A stretch of DNA of 64,000 nt from Aquarana catesbeiana. Its lineage: Eukaryota > Chordata > Amphibia > Anura > Ranidae. The translations under genes and the position numbers were made by a program. Under the pieces are notes generated by a model. The model made no database searches, had not been told where the DNA came from, and worked only from the letters and a program-made list of their open reading frames with translations. The stretch lies in the NCBI RefSeq assembly GCF_042186555.1, contig NC_133333.1, positions 69,261,555 to 69,325,554 on the forward strand, in the 5' to 3' direction. Of the stretch, positions 30,453 to 41,523 are shown piece by piece (the stretch's first letter is position 1; every line of letters begins with the position of its first letter).

Positions 30453-31640
30453 ATGTCCCAGAGGCACCGGACATCCTCATACCCACAGCGGAGTGACCGA
30501 TCCAGGCAGGGGCAACTGGATTCGTTCCTGTCCGGGACCCGGGTACAGAGCCGCGAGGCCGCAAAGATGGTGCCGACCGGGAAGGCCCTGAAATCCAGCA
30601 AGGCGCAGACTGCTGCTGCTCAGCCACCACAGACCACCGGATCCCCTATACCTTCTCCGGGTTCGGTGAGTGATTCGCCCCCCCCTCCTTCCCCAGGCTC
30701 TTCCGCTTCTATGGACAGAGGCCCTGAAGCCCCAGACCCCCTGGAGGACATGGATATCAGACGCCATATTTGGTCTCTCCCCACTAAGGATGACCTAGAA
30801 AGGTTTGCTGACAGGGTAGAGAAGGCCCTCAAGGAGGACATAGCACAACTGAAGGCAGACACCTCTCACCTGGGGGGCAGAATAGAAACGTTGGAACAAA
30901 GATTTGATGACACTCTCCCTGTTATTACTATGCTGCAAGATAAATGCACCACACAAGATCATCAGATTGAGGCCTTGCTCTGTCAATTAGATGATATGGA
31001 AAATCGCAGCCGCGGGGCTAACATCAGGATCAGAGGCCTGCCTGAGGCGACCGGAGCCAAAGATATTGTACCAACCCTGGAGGGTATCTTCAGAGAAATA
31101 GTGGGGCTCCCAAACACAGTTGCTATCGAGATAGACCGGGCGCATAGGGCCCTTAGGCCCCCATCTCAAGACATGAAATACCCCAGAGATATCATATGTA
31201 AGCTACACAAATACACATTAAAGGATCGCATAATGCAGAAAATGCGAGGTAAGCCCTATTTTGACTTTGATGGTGCCCAGCTTGCATTCTACCAGGACAT
31301 TTCCAGACGCACTCTTATGCAGCGCAGGGCACTTCGTCCACTGCTAGAAGCCATACAAGATGCAGGCCTCTCATACCGTTGGGGCTTCCCGTTCTTCCTC
31401 CAGGTAACCAAGGAAGGCAAAACTGTTACCTTACGCAACAAAGACGACTTGCCATACTTTCTGTCCTCACTGGGATTGGATCCTGTCGAATTTCCAGACT
31501 GGCGCGGTGCCTCGGACTTTCCGGCACTCAAACTTCCACTTTCCCAACCATGGATTCCGGCCCCCCGCAGGAACCGCAGAAGAGACCGGCGACGTCAAAC
31601 ACCTGACTCCTCACCAGGTCCAGCAACTCGGAGAGACTGA
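30453..31640 (+). CDS. LINE-E ORF1 protein, 395 aa, open
   Basis: The ATG at 30453 follows the leader, and the frame is unbroken for 395 codons. The N-terminus is basic, serine/proline-rich and disordered (PSPGSVSDSPPPPSPGSS). Residues about 110-180 form a coiled coil (DDLERFADRVEKALKEDI, IETLEQRFDDTL, DHQIEALLCQLDDMENR). The RRM-like domain starts at MENRSRGANIRIRGLPEA and continues through EIDRAHRALRPP and RDIICKLHKYTLKDRIMQKM. The C-terminal domain (RRTLMQRRALRPLLEA, YRWGFPFFLQV) is followed by a basic tail (RRNRRRDRRRQ). This order matches L1/Tx1 ORF1p, a trimeric RNA chaperone that packages the element RNA. The contrast with the broken ORF2 is notable. Confidence 0.9.
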   Translation: MSQRHRTSSYPQRSDRSRQGQLDSFLSGTRVQSREAAKMVPTGKALKSSKAQTAAAQPPQTTGSPIPSPGSVSDSPPPPSPGSSASMDRGPEAPDPLEDMDIRRHIWSLPTKDDLERFADRVEKALKEDIAQLKADTSHLGGRIETLEQRFDDTLPVITMLQDKCTTQDHQIEALLCQLDDMENRSRGANIRIRGLPEATGAKDIVPTLEGIFREIVGLPNTVAIEIDRAHRALRPPSQDMKYPRDIICKLHKYTLKDRIMQKMRGKPYFDFDGAQLAFYQDISRRTLMQRRALRPLLEAIQDAGLSYRWGFPFFLQVTKEGKTVTLRNKDDLPYFLSSLGLDPVEFPDWRGASDFPALKLPLSQPWIPAPRRNRRRDRRRQTPDSSPGPATRRD

Positions 31641-32321
31641 TGGCCTACCTTGGCCTGTCCCACCATGTAGGCCCTCTTTTTTCACTCTCCCCTGAAATAC
31701 CTTCTTGCATCCCAAACTCGATACTACTTGGGTAGTTGAGATGCTTTTGACCTAGTCCCGCCCTATCACTTTTAAATCTCTAACTCCGGTTAGATACAAC
31801 TACCTAGCTGGACATAACCGATACATGCTGGAAGCATGTTCACTATTTGCACTGGACATTACTTAAGTTCACTTAACTGGAGACATTATCCAACTTAATT
31901 CATCTGAATCTCCTCCCTATATTGCACATTATTAGGTGCGGTATACGGACGTGGTGATGCCCTCTCGCCTTCCCCCTTGTTTGCTCACGACCCCCCACAT
32001 AGGCCAACCTTTGTAGTTTTTTTTTTCTCCTTAGGTTCTATCCCCCTTTTGGGACCTAGGGTAAGTGGTCTGATCCCCCCCCTATAGGGGACGGGATTAA
32101 GAGCATAACCCTTAGATGTTATATAAGTCCAAGTGGCTTTGGATATGTTGTTCGTTATGTGTTTATCTTTGGTTTCTCATATCTTTATGTTTCTTCTCTA
32201 CTTCTCCCTGCCTTTCCTCCCTCTCTCCCCTCTCTCCCCTTCCCAGGAGTGATCCGTCGCACCGACTTTCGCACCAGGCACACCGCCTCCCGGACTGGTA
32301 TGACCATTCTCAGACCTACAT

Positions 32322-35300
32322 ATGGCTGTTCTACAGGTAAGCTCATATAATGTCCGGGGTCTTTGCTCCCCGTTCAAACGCAACAAACTATGGGGGGAGT
32401 TAAAAAGATTGAAGACTCAGGTGATCTTTCTACAAGAGACCCACTTCACATCCCAGTCGCTCCCCAAATTACCTACTCATCTATTTAATCAGTGGTTCCT
32501 TAGCAACTCCCCAGTGTCCAAGTCCAGAGGTACAGCCATTGCCATACACAAATCATGCCCCTTTCAGCCCACTGACTATAAAACCGATCCTTTGGGTAGA
32601 TACGTATTTTTGAAAGGCAAAATTGCAGCTCTCACCTACACGTTTGCGACAATCTACGCCCCCAACGCCAACCAGCTCACTTTCATTGACACGACCCTGG
32701 AACAATTGACCGAATTTAAAGATGGCCTCCTGATCGTAGGAGGGGACTTTAACATTAGCCCAGACCCTTTGATTGACATATCCCACGCGAGACCCCCACA
32801 CTCATACACTTTTCTCAAGCACTTCCGTAAGACACTCCAATCTCATTGACTGATGGATAGCTGGAGAACGTTGCACCCAACAGAGAGACTTTAGCTACTA
32901 CTCCAAGGTTCATGATGTATATACACGAATAGATCATATTTACGTAGGCCCAAACGCTCTAGAACTTTTGCAAACGGCGTCCATTTGGCAATATTACCAT
33001 CTCTGACCACGCACCAATCACAATTGGCATTACACTACCCTCTGGTTCTCAGAGGGCTTGGACATGGAGACTAAACGAAAATTTACTAGACGACGAAGTA
33101 GTAGTGAAAGAGATCTCTAACACATTATCCCATTACTTTAGAGAAAATCTCGCAGACAACACTGGAGAAGGAGTGGTTTGGGAAGCCCATAAGGCAGTGG
33201 TCAGAGGGGAACTGATTTCTAAAGGGGCTAAACTTAAGAAAATGCTTCGAGCAGACTTCCAGAGAGTACATTCCGCTCTCCAGAAGGCTGAACTCCAACA
33301 TAAGGCTTCAGGGGGTGCTGAGGCATTGAGGAAACTTACTGAGCTGAGGGAGTTGTTCCTACGTCTCTTAGATCGCCAATCCCGTAAACAATTTAGATAC
33401 ATGTCCCACAAATTTTATGAACAAGGGAACAAGTGTGGTCGCATGCTCGCTAGAGCACTCAGAAAAAAACAAGCACAGACATACATACCGAAGTTACACT
33501 CAACCACAGGAGACTTGCTGGTGCAGTCTTCTAAGATTGCCGCAAGCTTCAGAGATTACTATGCTAATTTGTATAATATAAACCCTGAGCTTCCAATTGA
33601 CTCCCGTGACACTAAAAGGAAAGCAATACGGGACTACCTAGCATCGGCAGGTGTCCCGTCCCTTACGGAGGAACAATGCTCCGATTTAGAATTGACGATC
33701 ACCCCGATTGAGCTGGGAGCGACAGTGGAGTCCTTGCCCAATGGGAAAAGCCCTGGCCCAGATGGTTTCACTAAGGCCTACTACAAAACCTTCTTCCCAC
33801 AGCTAGTGGCTCCCATGTGCAAGTACTTCAACTCCATAGCAGGAGGCAGGGCCATCCCATCGGGGGCCCTGTTGGCTCATATTACTGTGATCCCGAAGGA
33901 GGGCAAGGACCCCACTGTCCCCCAAAGTTACCGCCCCATCTCCCTTCTCAATTTGGACATTAAAATTCTGGCAAAGATTCTAGCCAACAGATTTAAACAC
34001 CTTCTGCCTGGAATCATCCACCCCGACCAAACAGGCTTCATCATAGGTAGAGAGGCGCGGGATAACTCCCTCAGGGCAATTCAGCTAATACACTGGGCCC
34101 GTACCCGCTCAGACCCCCAACCCTATATCATACTATCGACAGATGCAGAAAAAGCGTTTGATCGTGTTGACTGGTCATATCTAGAGGCGGTAATCAGGTC
34201 CCTAGGGCTTGGGCCGAGGATGACATCCTCGATCATGGCTTTATATTCTACACCTTGTGCACAGGTAAAGGTAAACGGAACGCTCTCACCTAGCTTCCCA
34301 ATCGGGAATGGCACAAGACAGGGGTGCCCCCTCTCGCCCCTGCTGTTCACCCTGGTGCTGGAGCCGTTGCTTTGCACTGTGCGAAATAGCAGAGACATTA
34401 AAGGCTTGCAGGTAGGTAACACTGAATATAAGCTCTCGGCTTATGCCGATGATGTTTTAATTCCACCTCTCAGACCCCCTGATTTCACTGCCTAACCTGA
34501 TGAAGGAACTTAAGCATTTCGGATCTATCTCCAACTTTAAGATAAATTACTCAAAATCAGAAATCCTGCCCATTCATTTGCCTTCTCACCTATCCACATC
34601 TCTGCGAGCTGCATTCCCCTTTACCTGGACAGACTCATCTCTGCGTTACTTAGGGATACAACTGACAAATAGATTCGATACCCTGTATGCGACTAACTTC
34701 CCCCCGCTGCTCATGGCGATTAAGATAGACCTATCACACTGGACACGAACCGCCTTTACGTGGTTGGGACGAGTGAATATAATAAAAATGAACGTACTAC
34801 CCCGTATACTTTTTTTTCTGCAGATGCTACCGATACCCCTACCTAGACTTTTTTTTGAAACCTAGATTGGCCCTAAGGATACTTAGACGCCCAAAATCTG
34901 AAGGCAGTTTAGGGCTTCCCGACATAAGACAGTATTATAGAGCAATTGTCCTCCAGAGGATACTCAACTGGCGTTTCCACACCCACTCAAAGCTATGGGT
35001 TTCCCTTGAAAAATGCCTGGCAGGCAGGAATTTATCCTTTGCCCCATGGTTGCCGAAGGAACACAGAGGGCTGTCTGAAACGACTTACCCGTTGACAGCA
35101 CAGGTGCTCTCAGTATGGGACCGGATTAATCCACTCCTTAAACTTGCACCTCCTGTGTCCCCACTTGCTCCTTTGGGTGGATTCCTATGGTTCCCCCGGG
35201 TGAGCAAATGGCCTTTTTTGAGCACTTGGTGGCGGATGGAGACGCCAGTTGTGGCAAATTTATGAAAGAAGGTAAACTTTTGAACTTCGAAGCCTTACAA

Positions 35301-36010
35301 GCTAAAAATCGAGGCTCACCAATGAATTTTTGGAGGTACAGACAATAACATCATTTTTTTGAGAGACACGGTCACACAATTAGAGATCCTCTATCCCTGA
35401 CACCGTTCGAGCAACTTTTTGTGCAGGAAGAACCCGTCACCCATATGGTGTCAGAACTATACAAGCTACTAGGCTCGGCCACCCACTTGTCCAAACCTAT
35501 TTACATTAGAAAATGGGAACGAGACTTGGGGACCGAATTCACTGACGAACAACTGTCCCATCTATACTACCTTACACATTCATCCTCCATAGACTCCAAA
35601 GTACAAGAAACAAACTTTAAGATAATGTCCCGCTGGTACCGGGTACCAGAAGATCTAGCCCACATTTATCCAACCAGGTCGGATCTCTGCTGGTGAGGCT
35701 GCGGATATAAAGGCACGCTCACCCACGCTGTCCTAAAATAGTACCCTTCTGGACTGATATAAAAGACCAGATAAAAGTAATAACAGGAATAGAGGTTCCT
35801 CTCTCTCCGATGCACTTCCTCTTACATATTCCCCCGATCTCACTTAACCAATATAAAAAACATATACTGCCTCACCTTTTGAATGTAGCAAGGCGGCTGC
35901 TCCCAATTTATTGGAAGCAATCCAAAGTCCCCACAAGAGAGGACTGGATCAAAGGGGTAAGTGCAGTCCGAGAGGCAGAGGAGTGGTTAGCGACATGTAG
36001 AGGGTCCTGA
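32322..36010 (+). pseudogene. LINE-E ORF2: endonuclease and reverse transcriptase, frameshifted
   Basis: Endonuclease 32322-32849 reads SSYNVRGLCSPFKR, VIFLQETHF, ATIYAPN and IVGGDFNISPD; a break near 32840 precedes YTRIDHIYV and SDHAPITI. The frame at 33104-34495 (463 codons) carries the linker (YEQGNKCGRMLARALR) and the RT blocks: NGKSPGPDGF, HITVIPKEGKD, SYRPISLLNLDIKILAK, HPDQTGFI, STDAEKAFDRVDW, GTRQGCPLSPLLF, and the catalytic YADD at 34441-34452. A one-base shift right after YADD moves on to 34500-34865 (YLGIQLTN, WLGRVNIIKMNVLPRIL). A deletion near 34860 and further breaks separate the frames at 34855-35265, 35421-35696 and 35810-36010 (thumb and C-terminal region). The enzyme primes cDNA synthesis at nicked DNA; this copy is dead. 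Confidence 0.88.
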
Positions 36011-36925
36011 GAACGGTTTCTCTGCATTTGGGCACCTTGGTCTGAATACACCACAGACTCTAGAGATATACCCTCCAGTCTAGATACTGCGTTATTGGAA
36101 TTAGCAGACCCAACCCTCCGTGCTCGTAGGCAGTCTGGACCCTAGACGAAGGGGGTTCACCCCGCTAAACATATAGCTTCTCTTGTCTTGCCGGGGACGG
36201 TGTGCTTGGAGGCGAAAGGACTACAACAACTATCTGAAAACAGGTGCGTCTAGATTGCTCCCCTCCCCTGTTCCCCCTCTACCCCCTTTCCTTTCTCTTC
36301 TCTCTTCACTGTCCCCTAATGTTTCAACGTTTATTATATGGCAACTGTAATTACCTTATATGCTATACTTCAAATGACTTACAGTTTAATTGATAAGCTG
36401 GTGCGAGATTGACGGTCGTATATACTTAAAGAGACAGCAACCATGGGATAAGTCTCCAATTTTCAGGGAGTTACTTACAGGCTCGCTTGGATGGGTGGGG
36501 TGGCTCTTGGGTACCCCAGAATGTGTAGGGGAGGAGTGAGGTTAGTAGGAGGCTTCACGGCCCCCCTCTCTCCGACCCGGCCACAGGATGGGGACCTAAC
36601 CTTTAATATGTTACTATAGGTGACCCTCTCTGGGTCGTCCCAGAGAGGGGAACTGCTCCTTGGGGGGATTAAACGTGCCGTATCCCCCACCCGTCCAATA
36701 ATTGCAACTATACTATTGCTACCTGATTGCTGTTAGTAATCAACCAGCTGAAGGGAGTTTGTCTCAGTCAATCCCACTTAAAAACCGCTAGACGTGTTCT
36801 ATTTTCTATGGTGTCTCTTTTTGTTTTTGTTTTTCTTATTATTTCTGTTTTTCTTATTATCTCTGTTCAATGATCAAACTGAACATGCCAGACCCTGGTG
36901 GGTCATTGATCTCACTATATTGTAA

Positions 36926-37504
36926 CATCCAAAAAATTTAATTTCAATTCCCTTTCTCCTGAGGGGTTGGGACAAAATGAAGGTAGGACTATTTCCTGGC
37001 TTCTGTGAAAACCTGAAGCCACCTTAGGCAAAAATGCTGGATCAGTCTTAAGGACTATCCTGTCTGGAAAAATAACGCAAAAAGGAGGTCTAATTGATAA
37101 AGCCTCAATTTCACTGACCCTCCTGGCAGTTGTCAATGCTACTAAAAATACTGTTTTTAAGGTTAGTTCCTTTAACAAACATCTGTCCAAAGGCTCAAAG
37201 GGGATTCCCGTTAGGCTCTGTATGACTAAAGATAGATCCCACCCGGGAAAGGGTGGACCTCAGATAGGTCTCTGTCTGGACAGCGCCCTAAAGAATCTGA
37301 CTACCCATGGATTGGTGGCCAGAGATTTCTCTAAATAAGCACTGAGTGCTGACACCTGACTTTTAAGGGTACCTATGGATAATCCCTTGTCTGCTCCACA
37401 CTGCAGAAACTCCAACACAGCTATGGGGCTCTGCACCGAGAATGAGTTTCCTATGCACCATAAGGAGCCAGACCTTTTTATAAATCCGGCACGTCTCCTT
37501 TTTC
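36926..37504 (-). pseudogene. DIRS tyrosine recombinase, N-terminal half only
   Basis: The minus frame reads AVLEFLQCGADKGLS, TLKSQVSALSAYL and an internal stop after RALSRQRPI near 37265. It then reads FPGWDLSLVIQSLTGIPFEPL, the open part from 37190 (ELTLKTVFLVALTTARRVSEIEAL) and DRIVLKTDPAFLPKV. ARRVSE holds the first catalytic arginine of the tyrosine recombinase fold. Similarity ends at KLNFLDV (about 36930). The HxxR and nucleophile tyrosine, which would lie about 100-150 residues on, are missing. In DIRS elements this enzyme inserts a circular cDNA; here it cannot function. Confidence 0.8.
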
Positions 37505-39658
37505 CTACTGTTGAGGAGGGTGGAGATTAATCTCTGAAAATCCCTTAGATTTTAATATACCCTCCTCAGTAGCCAGGCCGCTAACTTCCACTGGTGTACT
37601 TGTGGACAGAGGACTGGGCCCTGTGAGAGGAGATCCTCCTGAGGTGGAGGGAATAGGGGCGGCTCTGTTGCTAACTGACTGAGAATTGAAAACCATGCCC
37701 TTTTCGGCCAATGTGGAGCCACTAGAATGAGAGAGGTGCTCTCTAGTTGAAACTTCCTCAGAAATGCCGGTAATATAACCGGAGGAGGGAAGGCATAGCA
37801 CGTTTTGAAATCCCAGTGCTTCTTCTGCGTTTAGGGAGAAAAAACAGGGGGTTTTCGCGTTATCTCTTGATGCGAAAAGATCCACTTCCGGGGTCCCCAT
37901 TTTTCGGATATGAGGTTGAAAACCTCCTGGTTGAGGGCCCAATCTCCCTCTCTGTCTCCTTCGGCTGAGAAAGTCTGCTATTACGTTCCTCTCCCCACTC
38001 AGAAAAACTGCTGAGAGTGAGAGTGTGTTGGTCTCGGCCCAATTTAGAATGTCTGTTGCTAGGGCTAGCAGACTTCCGCTTCTGGTGCCTCCCTGTCTGT
38101 TTATATAGGCCACGGCAGATGAGTTTTCTGACCGCACCTGGATATGGTGGCCCTGGAGTTCTTTTTTGAAAAGTCTGAGGGCTAGGCCAACTGCCCTCAG
38201 CTCTTGCCAATTTGACAATCTTTTTAGTTCGTTGCCCTTCCACATGCCCTGTTCTAGAAGGGATCCCAGATGTGCCCCCCAGCCTTTGCCGCTTGCGTCA
38301 GTGGTTACTATCTGAGAAACTGGGACAAGCCACAGACGTCCTTCCGACAGGTTCGCTTTCTTCCTCCACCACCAAAGAGATCTCTTTATCTGATGGGGAA
38401 CGTGTACTAAGGTATCTAGATCCGTCTGACTGTGGTCCCACACCCTTAGTACAAATGACTGCAGGGGATGAAAGTGTAGTCCTGCCCACTGCACTGCTGG
38501 GAGAGTAGAGGTTAGAAGGCCTAGCGTTAACATTATGGACCTTTTGGAAACCAGATGGTTGCACTGGAGGGAGGAAACTGCTCTGTCCAGTTTTAGAATT
38601 TTTTCCCCCGGGAGAAAAACTCTCAAAAGCGTAGAGTCCAGCAGGTATCCTAGGTACATAATGCGTTGTGAAATAATGAGGCTGGACTTTTCTAAGTTCA
38701 GCAGCCACCCCAATCCTGTTAGTACCTTCTTTGTTAGATCGAGATCCTTGATTAATTGTTCTGGGGATACTGCAAATAGGACCAGGTCGTCCAGATAGGC
38801 TATAACTGACACTCCCTAGAGTCGCAGGAAGGCCATGGCCTCTGCCAGGACCTTGGTAAATATGCGGGGTGAGGAGGATAGCCCGAAAGGCAGTGCTTGA
38901 AATTGTAGATGCAGTATTGCACCGTCCAGGTCTATTGCTAAACGGAAAAACTTCTGAGAGGTTTCTGCGATAGGGACGTGTAAATATGTGTCCCTGAGGT
39001 CCAGAGACACCATAAAACAATTGTGTGGTAGCAGGGCTCTGACTGTGAAGATTGACTCCATGTAGCAAATTGACCTGTTTAGGGGCTTTAAATTCAGAAT
39101 CAATCTGAATTTCCCTGAGGGTTTTTTCACCACAAATACGTGGGAATAAAACCCCTCTCCTTCCTCCCCCTTTGGAACTCTGCGAACTACGTTCTGAATT
39201 TCTAGTTCGTTAGAGCATCTAACAAGGCCTCGGCCTTTGCCATGCAGTTGGAAAGCTGTGTGACAAGGAACCTTTGCGGGGGGGGGTCTTGTGAATTCCA
39301 GGAGATACCCCCTTCTTATGATGCCCAGGATGAACCGATTGGGGGAGATAGTCTCCCACTGTGGAAGGAAGGCCCCCAGTCTTCCTCCCAACATACCTAA
39401 AGAGTCATTGATCTTTACGAGCTTTTTCAGGAGGGCGGAAAATCGCCCCTCCTCTGCCCTTGCCTCTTTGGTCCCAAGTTTTCTTCTGTCCCCTTGTTTT
39501 GGAGCTTCCCTGCGCTTGTGCAGATGAAACCCTTTCTTTGTTTGTGCTTGGGTTTTCCTTTTGAGTGGGAAGGACTTCTTTTTGTCCGCTGTACGGTCTA
39601 AGACTGTATCTAACCCAGGACCAAAGAGTAGATCCCCTGTCAAGGGTATCCCACACAA
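37505..39658 (-). pseudogene. DIRS reverse transcriptase and RNase H, one in-frame stop
   Basis: A single reading frame runs from 39658 to 37505, interrupted only by a TAG at 38816-38818 (after AEAMAFLRL). RT blocks are SHVFVVKKPSGKFRLILNL, NCFMVSLDLRDTYLHVPI (catalytic D), LQFQALPFGLSSSPRIFTK and, just past the stop, VIAYLDDLVLFA (catalytic DD). The RNase H part has TTDASGKGWGAHLGS, WQELRAVGLALRLF, VRSENSSAVAYINRQGG and ERNVIADFLSR, with D, E and D residues in the expected order. The tail PEVDLFASRDNAK is a DIRS-specific block linking RNase H to the recombinase region. With about 716 codons and one nonsense change, this is the best preserved pol-type gene in the window after LINE-E ORF1. Confidence 0.9.
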
Positions 39659-39685
39659 CTTGACCTTAGAGGCGGTGTCGCCCGG

Positions 39686-40662
39686 CTAAGTCTTCAGCCA
39701 GAGGGCTCTTCTCGCCGAGTTAGCCAGAGCCGCTGATCTGGCCGACATATTGACTGATTCTGCCGAGGCGTCTGCTATGTATGCGATTCCTTGCAGAATC
39801 GTGGGGAAAGAAGATAGGATAGTCTCCTTGGCCGTGCCAGCTTCAATATGCTCTTGAATCTGGAAAAGCCAATGTTCTAAGTTGTGGGCTACTACTGTAA
39901 CAGCCATTTCTGGCTTTAAGGTTACCTACTGTTGAGTCCCACATTTTTTAAAGTAGTGAATCTATCCTTTTGTCCATGACATCCGACAAGGCCCCCATAT
40001 CCTCAAATGCCAGGTTTGTGTGCCTTGAGATCCTTGAGAAGGCGGCGTCCAATTTGGGACTTTTATTCCAAATGGACGCTGGATCCTCTGAAAAAGGGAA
40101 CCTTCTCTTTAGGGAGCTAGAAAAAAAAGGGTTTCCTTTCAGGATCCTGCCACTCTTTTTTAATCGTTTCAACCAGTACTTCATGTACTGGAAAAACTTT
40201 TTTCTTTTGATCCCCCAAGCCCTTGTACATTAGGTCATGGAGTGATAGGGGTTTTTTATCCTCATGTATACCGAGGGTTGTGTAAATTGCCCCTAGAAGA
40301 TCTTCCACCTCATCCAAGGACAATTTATATCTGGAGATTTTCCTGGACTCCCCGTCCTGGTCCTCCCTATCTGATTCCTCATGGGAGTCAGAGGTGCCAC
40401 TGTTTGGTTGCCTTTGCTCCACCTCGGAAGGGCCTGAAATCTCCTCTGCCATAACTATATTAGTAGATCTGGCAGGTGCAGAGCCCTGAGCCTGTGGCGG
40501 GGTTGTGTCCTGCTGAATGGGATTAGAGGGAAGCTGAAACTTTTCAAAAAGTGTTTCAAAAGATGAAAAAGTGGACGAAAGCTCCTTTACAGAGGCTGCC
40601 AATCCGGACTGCTGTTCAGATTCCCTTTTCTTCACCAGGGAGTCTATGCAGTCTTTACACAA
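39686..40662 (-). pseudogene. DIRS gag-like protein, frameshifted
   Basis: The minus frame 40662-40117 (181 codons) begins CKDCIDSLVKKRESEQQ. The upstream bases carry a matching CAFC-type cysteine pair (about 40710-40690), suggesting a small zinc site. An acidic serine-rich stretch (SDSHEESDREDQDGES) and SLDEVEDLLGAIYTTLGI follow. A poly-A slip near 40125 moves to the 40184-39948 frame (AAFSRISRHTNLAFEDMGALSDVMDKR). A further break leads to 39907-39686 (EHWLFQIQEHIEAG, ADASAESVNMSARSAALANSARR). This order is familiar from vertebrate DIRS gag. The exact start is uncertain. Confidence 0.7.
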
Positions 40663-41523
40663 AACCTTGGTCCATGCTTCCCCTAAACTTTCTCTACAAA
40701 AGGCACACTTCCTTTTAGAGACATGAGTGGACTTTGTCTTTTCTGTAGCTTTCTGAAATTACATACAGAAAAAGACATTACATTCAGCGTTTGTAACGGA
40801 AAACAACCCTGGGAGTGCCTAGACCCACCAATCTTAGGGATCTGAGCCACCCCCACACCCTGACCACCCAGGGGGTCTGCCCCCCCACCAAGCTAGGAAC
40901 CATACATGAGGGGGGGGCAATCCTAGATAGAGAGGACCCCTCCCCAGGGAGCACTTACCTTCAGAAGGCTGGAAATAGTGTCAGTATGAGTCGCAGCATC
41001 TGCCTCTGACATGACTGCAGGTGGTTGCCTGTGTTGAGTCTCACGCTGCCTGTGCGTGTTCCCGAATCTCTCCAGCCTGCGCCCGGCCCCCTATCAGCTC
41101 TGCGACCCAGAACTGGAAGCCGCGGGTCAAAGGGAGACGTCTGCCCTCCGCCAGAAAGGACGTCACCCGCCGTCTGGCCCGCTGGTTCAAAAAAAATTGC
41201 GGCCTATACTGTGTACAGGGAGAGCGGACTGTCTCCTTGCTGCGGCCCTGTGGACGCGATAGGGGTCCCCCACAACCTGATGCCGCGCTCGACAAGGAAG
41301 GGGTGGCTTCTGCTGGGGGTATGTACCACTCCTTCTTACCCTGGAAGCCCCTGCTTGCTTAGGGGTGTTTAAAGAGGCCACAATCTCCCTGACTGTCTAA
41401 GCCTGGTTCCATGCACAGTGTCTCCCCACCGGAGGAAACACTATTAACTGAGGTCCGGCAGGGGAAGTAAGAATTTATGGGCTGGCGCAGTGTTTCCTAA
41501 AGAAAGAGGAGGAGACTATCTTT

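Larger units (their letters stand above)
30338..36925 (+). mobile_element. LINE-E: Tx1/L1-like retrotransposon, near full length
   Basis: A G-run and a GGGCGTGTCCTGGCAATGG leader start at 30338 within gag sequence. ORF1 (30453-31640) is open. The spacer 31641-32321 is non-coding. ORF2 starts at 32322 and is broken. The 3' part (36011 to about 36925) is non-coding, with T-rich and C-rich stretches. I found no poly-A tail or target duplication, and the right boundary is set by the first DIRS coding sequence. Confidence 0.75.
36926..41500 (-). mobile_element. DIRS-like tyrosine-recombinase retrotransposon, truncated in the recombinase
   Basis: On the minus strand: a 5' non-coding part (41500-40663), gag (40662-39686), RT/RNase H (39658-37505) and the tyrosine recombinase (37504-36926). 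No integrase, LTR or aspartic protease is present, as expected of DIRS. The recombinase ends before its catalytic HxxR and tyrosine, where LINE-E sequence begins. I could not locate both inverted terminal repeats, so the 41500 edge is approximate. Confidence 0.85.

Noticed and set aside
41021..41381. Several overlapping frames of 60-115 codons on both strands
   Set aside because: GC-rich 5' non-coding part of the DIRS element; none shows a known motif.
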